Shown piece after piece: positions 57,296-64,000 of a DNA stretch of 64,000 nucleotides. A program made the position numbers and the translations under genes. The stretch lies in NCBI GenBank assembly GCA_963706555.1, contig OY970164.1:4588001-4652000 (forward strand), written 5' to 3'. Under the pieces are notes generated by a model. It made no database searches, was not told the origin of the DNA, and worked only from the letters and a program-made list of their open reading frames with translations. Origin of the DNA: Bog-473 sp963706555. Its GTDB lineage: Bacteria; Actinomycetota; Acidimicrobiia; Acidimicrobiales; RAAP-2. Every line of letters begins with the position of its first letter. Position 1 is the stretch's first letter.

Positions 57296-60200
57296 GAACC
57301 GAGATCCAGAATGTCCAGAATGCCGCGAGCCGGAATGTCGACCCACTCCGGACGGCTGTTGGTTTCATAGCCGAGCTCGTAAATCGCCTTTTCCAGGAGG
57401 AAGAAGTCGAAGAGCTGGCCGTGAGCTGCGCCACATCCTGCGGGAGGTACGCCGCCTGACCGGCGACCTCGAGGTACGCATCGAGAAAGGTACCCGAGAT
57501 CCAGCGGTGCCAAAAGGTGATCCAGGTATCGATCGTCGTCCGATCGACCGAGACCATGGAGGTGCCGAGGTCGCGCGTCAGCCGCAGTGCGGCCGTTCTC
57601 CCGGCGTAGTGGAACGAGCGCACCATGCCGGCGAGATCGACCACGGCGGGCCGCTTCAGCCGGCGCCGGCCGAGCGAACGACTGGGCTCTCCTTCGAAAT
57701 CGATGATCACGAAGTCCTTCCCCGTCCAGAGAACCTGGCCGAGGTGGTAGTCGCCATGGCAACGGATGCGCTCGGCCTCCATCGACAGCATGCTCAGCCT
57801 GCGCATGCGATCGATGATCTCGTTCTCCCTCGCGAGCACCTGGTCGAGCCGCGGCGATCGGGTCGGGCAGCGACCGCGGCATCGTGGAAGACCTTGCGGG
57901 TCAGGCTGCGCGCCCCGTGATAGAGCGCCTGACGATCGAGCGCGGTCAGTGGTTCCGGAGCGAAATCCGGGTCCCTGTGGTCCGAGGTCAGCGCCTGGTG
58001 GAGCTCGGCTGTCCTCTTCCCAAGCAGGGACGCCCATTCAAGGTGCGCGCCCACCAGGAGATGCCCCGGCTCGAGGTCGCCCCGGTCCAGCGCGAAGAGG
58101 CCGCGTGGAGCGGCCAGGCGGAGTTCGACGTCCTGGCGGTGCGCCAGCGCTTCCTCGAGGCTGTGCGTCAGGGCGTCGACCACATAGTCCCACCCGTCGT
58201 CCTCGTTCGAGATGAACTCCTCGAGCACGGCGACGGTGGTCGGGACCGAGCCCGGAGTGTCGGGGCGGTACTCCACGCTTCCCCCGCTGAGCGGTGCGTA
58301 CGCAAAGCGAGCACGCTCGCTCAGGAAGCGGCCGACCTCCACGCCCGGGTTGATGCCCTCTTCGAAGCGCCGGATGAACTTCATGATGGCGTTGTTCCCG
58401 AGGAGGACGGAGCTGTTCGACTGCTCGGCCGAGAGCGGCACGGACGTGTAGTCCTCGGTCAGGAACTCGTCGAATTGCCGCAGGGATGGGCGACGGGCTC
58501 CCGAGCAGCCTGCCTCCCGCCCCGCCCACGGATCGGCGCCGGGCAAGGAGCTCGACCATCAATTTGGTGAATGCCGGCTCGAACAGCGCGTCGTAGAGCA
58601 CGCCCTGCTCGCCGTCCGCTTCCACGTCGGCCATCACCGCTTCCCCGTGCCACTTCTTGAGCTCCTCGGCCTTGTCGCCCGTCGCGAAGGAGAGGGCCAG
58701 CGAGTAGCGCTCGGGGCTGCCGTGATCCAACTGCGCCTGCACGATGACCAGGAAGGCCACCGGATCGGATCGCCTTGCGGGCAGGGCCACGAGCGGCACG
58801 TGGTCCACCACGGTGGCAGCCGTGATCGTGCGCGCCTTCTGCGCGAACCACCGGCGGGTGCTGAGGTAGGCCGGCAGGAACGCCTCGAACTCGCGCAACG
58901 GCGCTCCCCCGAAGAGCTCGTCCCACTCGCCTGGCACCTCGAATGACGGGCGCGACGGAGCGGACTCGTCGGACTTCTGCTCGAGCGAGAACCAGTAGAA
59001 CCCGTGCGGGCCCAAGGTGATGAAGTAGGGAAGGTCACCGACCGACGGGAACTTCGAATTGCCGAAGAGCTCGAAGGGCGTGGCCCCGCGGAACTCCGAG
59101 AGGTCGAGCTCGACACATTGCACATTGCGCGAGAGGTTCACGACCACGAGGATGCGTTCGTCCTCGAACCGCCGGATGAAGGCGAAGACCTTGCGGTTGT
59201 CGGGGCGGAGCACTTCCAGCGTGCCCTGTCCGAAAGCCTTGTAGCGCTGCCGGAGGGCGATGAGCCGCTTCATCCACCACAGGAGGGAGTTCGGGTTCTC
59301 CTCTTGCGCCTCCACGTTCACCGCCTGGGAGTGGTACTCGGGGTCGATGATCACCGGCAGGTACAGCCGCTGGGGATTGGCGGCGGAGAAGCCGGCGTTG
59401 CGATCGCTGTTCCATTGCATCGGGGTCCGCACCGCGTTGCGGTCGCCCAGGTAGATGTTGTCGCCCATCCCGATTTCATCGCCGTAGTAGATGATCGGGG
59501 TCCCCGGCATGGAGAACAGCAACCCGTTCATCATCTCCATGAGCTTGCGGTCGTTCCCCAACAGAGGAGCCAGGCGCCGGCGGATGCCGACGTTCACCCG
59601 CGCCTGGGGGTCCTGGGCGTAGGCCCGGTACATGTAGTCGCGCTCCTCGTCGGTCACCATCTCGAGCGTGAGCTCGTCGTGGTTGCGCAGGAACAACGCC
59701 CACTGGCACTCCGGCGGGGTGGCCGGAGTCTCCGCCAGGATGTCGACCATAGGAAACCGGTCCTCCTGACGGGCGGCCATGAACATCCGCGGCATCAGGG
59801 GGAAATGGAACGCCATGTGGCACGTGTCGCCGTTGCCCATGTACGCCACGGCGTCCTCGGGCCACTGGTTGGCCTCGGCCAGCAGCATCCGATCACCGAA
59901 GCGATCGTCGACGTGGGCCCGGAGCTGGCGCAGGAAGGCGAAGGTCTCGGGCAGGTTCTCGCACGTCGTGCCCTCGCGGGCGTAGAGGTAGGGAACAGCA
60001 TCGAGCCGAAGGCCGTCGACCCCCATGGCCAGCCAGTAGTCGACGACGTCGAGCATGGCCTGGCGCACGCTCGGATTGTCGTAGTTGAGGCTCGGCTGAT
60101 GCGAGTAGAAGCGGTGCCAGAAGTACGCCTGGGCCACCGGATCAAACGACCAGTTGGAATCCTCGAAATCCTTGAAGATGATCCTCGCGCCAGAAAAGCG

Positions 60201-60662
60201 GTCGGGCGTATCGCTCCACACGTAGAAGTCCCGGTGCACCGATCCGGGCTTGGCCAGCCGGGCGCGCTGGAACCACGGGTGCTCATCCGACGTGTGCGCC
60301 AACACGAGCTCGGTGATGACACGCAGGCCGCGACGGTGCGCCTCACGGAGGAACAGGCGGAAGTCGCGCAGGGAGCCGTAGGAGGGATGTACCTGCCGGT
60401 AGTCCGAAATGTCATAGCCGTCATCCCGGAGGGGCGACGGGTAGAACGGCAGTAGCCACAACGCCGTCACGCCCAACTCCGCCAGGTAGTCCAGTTTGTC
60501 GATGAGCCCCCGGAAGTCGCCGACACCGTCGCCGTTGCCGTCGTGGAAGGCGCGGACGTGGACCTCGTAGATGACAGCGTCCTTGTACCACCCGGTGGGC
60601 GCCGACCCGAAAAGGGCTCCGTCGGCGGTCTCGCCGACTCGCCGGAGATCCGTGGCCGTCAT
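57292..60662 (-). CDS. treS: Trehalose synthase-maltokinase fusion (frameshifts in the kinase half)
   Basis: The N-terminal 550 residues are TreS (trehalose to maltose): WYKDAVIYEVHVRAFHDGNG, GLRLDAVPYLYAREGT (nucleophile), LLAEANQWPEDA (acid), LRNHDELTLEMVTDEE, and RTPMQWNSDRNAGFS. After a linker comes maltokinase (Mak/Pep2), which makes maltose-1-phosphate: RRWFAQKARTITAA, then after a break near 58485 SLRQFDEFLTEDYTSVPLS, MKFIRRFEEGINPG, CHGDYHLGQVLWT (catalytic), and FVIIDFEGEPSRS. One extra C in GTCGCCCATC explains the first break, and two more lie nearer the end. ATG 60662 overlaps the glgE stop. Confidence 0.9.
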
Positions 60663-62794
60663 GCGGGTGTTGCCGTCGGCAACGGATCTTCGTCCTGCTC
60701 GACCACGAACAGGTGGGCCGCCAGCCCTGTGGGGTCCAGCAGCACGAAGTTGTCGGTCCCCTCCCACCGGTAGTTGGCTCCGGTGAGGAGATCGTGCACG
60801 ACGTAGGGACGCCCGGGGTCCAGTCCGAGCCCCTCGAGGTCGAGGCCCACCCAACCCGACTGCACCCGCAGGTGGTCGAGGCTGACGACGGCCAGGATCA
60901 CGTCCCGGCCCGCCGTCCCCGACGTGTGCGGCCCCGTCGCACGGGTCTTCGAGAAGGCGATGATCTGGTCGTTGTCGACCCGATGGAATTGCAAGGCATC
61001 GTTGAACTGGAGTGCCGGGTGGTCACGCCGTATTTTGTTCACACGGGCGATGAACTCGGACAGGCTGTCGGGTCGCGCCAGATCCCAGGACCGGACCTCG
61101 TACTTCTCCGAGTGCGCGTACTCCTCGGAGCCGGTGGCGCGGGGAACGTGCTCCTGCAATTCGAAGGCAGGACCGTAGATGCCGTAGTTCGAACTGAGCG
61201 TGGCCGCGAGGACCAGGCGGGCCAGGAAGGCGGCGCGACCACCCGTCTGGAGGGACTCGTGGAGGATGTCCGGCGTGTTCGGCCAGAAGTTGGGCCGGAA
61301 GTACGCGGCCACGTCGGTCTTGGTCAGTTCGCTCAGGTAGGTCTCGAGCTCCCACTTGGTGTTGCGCCAGGTGAAGTAGGTGTAGGACTGGGTGAACCCC
61401 ACTTTTGCCAGGTGCTGCATCACCGTCGGGCGGGTGAAGGCCTCCGAGAGGAAGATGACCTCGGGATGATCGGCCTTCACGAGCCGGATCATCCACTCCC
61501 AGAAGGCGAACGGCTTGGTGTGGGGGTTGTCCACCCGGAACACCTTGACCCCCTGGGCCACCCAGAAACGCACGACATCGAGCAGCTCCGCCCAGAGTGC
61601 CTTCCAATCGTCGGTCTGGAAGTCCAGGGGGTAGATGTCCTCGTAGCGTTTCGGGGGGTTCTCGGCGTAGCGGATACTCCCGTCGGGAAGGTGACGGAAC
61701 CAGGCCGGATGCTCCTTCACCCAGGGATGATCAGGCGAGGCCTGGAAGGCGAGGTCTATTGCCACGTCGATGCCGCGGGCGGCGGCGGCTTCCACCAGCT
61801 CCCCGAACTCCTCCATCGTGCCGAGCTCGGGGTGGACGCTCCGATGCCCCCCTTCGGTGGCGCCGATGGCCCAGGGGCTGCCCGGGTCCTCCGCCGCCGC
61901 GTGCGTCGCGCCGTCCCGGCCTTTGCGGCCGGTCCGCCCGATCGGATGGATCGGCGGCAGGTACAGGACGTCGAACCCCATGTGTGCCACATACGGCAAC
62001 TTGGCCCGCACGTCGGCGAAGGTGCCGTGGCGATCCGGATCGGCGGACGCCGAGCGGGGGAACATTTCGTACCAGGTGCTGAAACGGGCCTTCTCCCTGT
62101 CCGCCACCACGGTGTAGATCTCCGAGGTCAAGGAGTTCGCCGGGTCACAGAAGCGGTCCATCAGCAGTCCGAGCATGTCGGAGAACACCAACTCGATGAG
62201 CGTGGACGCGCCCGTCCCGCTGGCCACTTCCTCGGAGACGTCCCCGTCGACCCCCTTCACCCCTGTCCACAGATCGGCGGCCACCAGGGACAGCAGGCGT
62301 TTGGCCGTTGACGTCGCCCGCTTCGCCGCGGCGTCGATCAGCTCTGCGCCGACCAGCAGTTCGAGCGTGACATCCTGCCCGGCCTCCGTTCTGGCGCGCA
62401 GGTCGCGGCGCCAGGTCAGGAATCGATCGACCTTCGCGTAGACGGCGTACCGGTAGAGCCCCATCATCGTGACGGGGAACTCACCGCGCCAGATGTCGTT
62501 CCCCTGCAGCGCCATGGGCACCGACGACCAGTTCGTCGCATGCTCGGGCCGGAAGAGCAGATCGCAGGTGAGCACATCGTGCCCTTCGGCGAACGCCTCG
62601 GCTTCGACCGTCACGGTGTCGCCGATGGCTGCTTTCGACGGCCTGCGGCCGCCATCGACCTGCGGGCGCAGCGACGAGAGAACCGGTCGTACCCAGTCCG
62701 CCGGCAGATCGGGGGCACGTGCTCCCCGGTCGCCTGCGTCAGAAGCCTTCTCTTCTACGTTGGCCGGCCGAGGAGCTACGCGGCGTGTCGCCAT
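60659..62794 (-). CDS. glgE: Alpha-1,4-glucan:maltose-1-phosphate maltosyltransferase
   Basis: It extends linear alpha-1,4 glucans with maltosyl units from maltose-1-phosphate (GH13_3). The 711-residue frame is intact. An N-terminal Ig-like domain is followed by the helical insert, then YEMFPRSASADPDRHGTF, DVLYLPPIHPIGRTGRKG, FRVDNPHTKPFAFWEW (nucleophile Asp), EVIFLSEAFTRP (Glu), YTYFTWRNTKWELETYL, and NYGIYGPAFELQEHVPR. It is the first gene of the operon, so maltose-1-phosphate use is made before its supply enzymes in translation order. GAGAGAGGG precedes the ATG. Confidence 0.96.
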   Translation of the reverse strand: MATRRVAPRPANVEEKASDAGDRGARAPDLPADWVRPVLSSLRPQVDGGRRPSKAAIGDTVTVEAEAFAEGHDVLTCDLLFRPEHATNWSSVPMALQGNDIWRGEFPVTMMGLYRYAVYAKVDRFLTWRRDLRARTEAGQDVTLELLVGAELIDAAAKRATSTAKRLLSLVAADLWTGVKGVDGDVSEEVASGTGASTLIELVFSDMLGLLMDRFCDPANSLTSEIYTVVADREKARFSTWYEMFPRSASADPDRHGTFADVRAKLPYVAHMGFDVLYLPPIHPIGRTGRKGRDGATHAAAEDPGSPWAIGATEGGHRSVHPELGTMEEFGELVEAAAARGIDVAIDLAFQASPDHPWVKEHPAWFRHLPDGSIRYAENPPKRYEDIYPLDFQTDDWKALWAELLDVVRFWVAQGVKVFRVDNPHTKPFAFWEWMIRLVKADHPEVIFLSEAFTRPTVMQHLAKVGFTQSYTYFTWRNTKWELETYLSELTKTDVAAYFRPNFWPNTPDILHESLQTGGRAAFLARLVLAATLSSNYGIYGPAFELQEHVPRATGSEEYAHSEKYEVRSWDLARPDSLSEFIARVNKIRRDHPALQFNDALQFHRVDNDQIIAFSKTRATGPHTSGTAGRDVILAVVSLDHLRVQSGWVGLDLEGLGLDPGRPYVVHDLLTGANYRWEGTDNFVLLDPTGLAAHLFVVEQDEDPLPTATPA

Positions 62795-63178
62795 ACGTCG
62801 GATACCCTCTCTCTCGTCGGTTTCCTACCCGATCCATGTCACCCACAAACGAGTAGGTGAGATGCCGGCCGCCATCGCGCACCTGGCCGGACGCCGGCGC
62901 CTACAGATGCCCGACGCCGCATCCCGATGGCCGGTGTGCGTCCCCAATGTTACCGGGGTCCTGCGGCCCGACTGCACGCACAACGGTCGCGGGCCCGCAG
63001 GTGAATTCCGGGTGAACTCGGCTGCGCCGGGCGATTTCAGCGTGCATCCGGCACCCGGCCTCGCCGTGGTCAGGTGCAACGGGCTATAACGAGCGTCGAC
63101 GAGAAGCACTCCGGCCATCCGTGCGTGGGATGCGATGGATGCGGCAGTCGCACGGCAGCGTCGAGGGAAGGACACGAC
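62795..63178. other. Divergent promoter region between glgE and the amidohydrolase
   Basis: These 384 bases contain no supported gene. On the plus strand TATAAC at 63085-63090 is a fair -10 box for the downstream amidohydrolase, without a clear -35 partner. The glgE operon promoter should lie in the lower half. No operator was recognised. Confidence 0.45.
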
Positions 63179-64000
63179 ATGGGCATGCCCACGGGTATCG
63201 GGATCATCGACACGATGATGGGGTTCCCTCATCACGACATGAAGGCGGTCTACCGATTCATCACCGCCCAGACCCGGGACACCGAGTCCAAGGAGGAATT
63301 CGAGTTCCCCGTCGAGTACATGTTCAAGGACGTTCCCGAAAAGGGGTTCGAGAGCACCGGCGACCCGATAAGCGCGACCTTGCGCGAGATGGACCTCTGG
63401 GGGATCGAGAGGTCGTTGATCACCGTGGGCGACCAGTCCGGCACCGGTGCCCAGGCCCTGCAGCAGCATCCCGACCGCTTCATTGCCTCCAACTCGACGG
63501 ATCCCAACGACGGGATGGCGGGGATCAACCGCATCGTGCGCGAGTACGAGACCTACGGCGTGCGCGCCGTCTGCGTCTTCCCCGCCGGGACCTTTCCCCA
63601 GGTGCCCATCAATGACAAGAAGATGTACCCGGTCTATGCCAAGTGCGTCGAGCTCGGCATCCCCGTCTTCTGCTGTGCCGGCATCCCCGGGCCCCGCCTC
63701 AAGGCAGCCTGTCAACATGTCGAGCTCATCGACGAGGTGATGTACGACTTTCCCGAGCTCGTCTTCGTGACCCGTCACGGGTGCGAGCCCTGGACCGAGC
63801 TCGCGGTCAAGCTGATGCTCAAGTGGCCGGGCCTTCACTTCTCGACCAGTGCGTTCGCCCCCAAGTACTACCCACAGGACATCATCAACTACGCCAACAC
63901 CCGTGGCGCCGACAAGGTCATCTATGCGGGCTACTTCCCGATGGGCCTCTCGCTCGAGCGCATCATCGGTGAAATGCCCCAGGTCGGCTTCAAGGACGAG
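63179..64000 (+). CDS. Amidohydrolase-2 family (COG2159) protein, 3' truncated by window edge
   Basis: The frame runs open from ATG 63179 (GGGAAGGA 7 bases upstream) through the last base, 274 codons. It begins MGMPTGIGIIDTMMGFPHHD and continues with EYMFKDVPEKGFES, the FIASNSTDPNDGMAGINRIV block, VRAVCVFPAG, YPVYAKCVELGIPVF, VFVTRHGCEPWTELAV and KVIYAGYFPMGLSLERI. These fit the aminocarboxymuconate decarboxylase-like amidohydrolase group, TIM-barrel metal enzymes that decarboxylate or hydrolyse. The N-terminal HxH pair is replaced by DTMMG, so metal binding may differ from the classical enzyme. Substrate unknown. Confidence 0.85.
   Translation, partial: MGMPTGIGIIDTMMGFPHHDMKAVYRFITAQTRDTESKEEFEFPVEYMFKDVPEKGFESTGDPISATLREMDLWGIERSLITVGDQSGTGAQALQQHPDRFIASNSTDPNDGMAGINRIVREYETYGVRAVCVFPAGTFPQVPINDKKMYPVYAKCVELGIPVFCCAGIPGPRLKAACQHVELIDEVMYDFPELVFVTRHGCEPWTELAVKLMLKWPGLHFSTSAFAPKYYPQDIINYANTRGADKVIYAGYFPMGLSLERIIGEMPQVGFKDE

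Noticed and set aside
59004..60455. Plus-strand open frame opposite treS
   Set aside because: It is the mirror of the TreS coding sequence, with His/Val/Glu-rich composition and no family signal.

Overview
The window comes from the chromosome of a high-GC, monoderm actinobacterium. Indicators are a mycothiol-dependent enzyme family member, an NDMA-dependent alcohol dehydrogenase, a complete GlgE/TreS-maltokinase alpha-glucan operon, an actinobacterial-style encapsulin/ferritin pair and a type IV pilus lacking outer-membrane parts. The combination of type IV pili, cyclic-di-GMP enzymes and the GlgE pathway would suit Acidimicrobiia, but that placement is inference. There are no rRNA or tRNA genes, CRISPR arrays, insertion sequences or prophage genes.

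Region 1 (1-12.3 kb): a 5'-truncated GT-C-like membrane protein, an enoyl-CoA hydratase, a Ser/Thr-stalk membrane protein, an acyltransferase-3, an FMN reductase, pantothenate kinase, a histidine kinase translationally overlapped with a REC/HD-GYP regulator, the prepilin peptidase, and an OmpR-type regulator. A second, frameshifted copy of the GT-C-like protein and a DUF429 protein follow.

Region 2 (12.3-27 kb): a type IV pilus locus on the minus strand. In transcription order it holds pilB, pilC, a PilW-like pilin, a giant minor pilin carrying twelve Ig-like repeats, a PilX-like protein, then pilA behind its own structured leader, pilT and DUF429. A divergent CHASE-GGDEF-EAL protein borders it. 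With the HD-GYP regulator at 7.2 kb, the pilus genes are flanked by enzymes that make and break c-di-GMP.

Region 3 (27-48.3 kb): metabolic and envelope genes. These include an ABC-F ATPase, a patatin-like lipase, a flippase-like membrane protein, a MarR regulator with a clear palindromic operator, a DMT transporter, cyclopropane fatty acid synthase, an Rpf-like muralytic enzyme, and encapsulin with its ferritin-like cargo. An acyl-CoA group follows (amidohydrolase, CaiB/BaiF transferase, enoyl-CoA hydratase, acyl-CoA synthetase), then a siderophore-interacting reductase with an MFS exporter, the NDMA-type alcohol dehydrogenase with a 15-bp minisatellite at its stop codon, a maleylpyruvate-isomerase-like enzyme and an isochorismatase-fold protein.

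Region 4 (48.3-62.8 kb): a minus-strand operon glgE - treS/mak - malQ - glgB - treZ - glgX - alpha/beta hydrolase. Nearly every junction is a 4-base ATGA/GTGA overlap. It covers trehalose to maltose to maltose-1-phosphate to linear glucan to branched glucan, plus debranching and trehalose release. treY is absent. The last gene (63.2 kb to the edge) is a COG2159-type amidohydrolase that runs off the window.

Many genes between 34.8 and 58.6 kb are broken by single-base indels, mostly one extra or missing G/C in a short G/C run, while catalytic motifs stay intact. This looks more like sequence error than gene death. Coordinates for these genes span the reconstructed gene across its frames.
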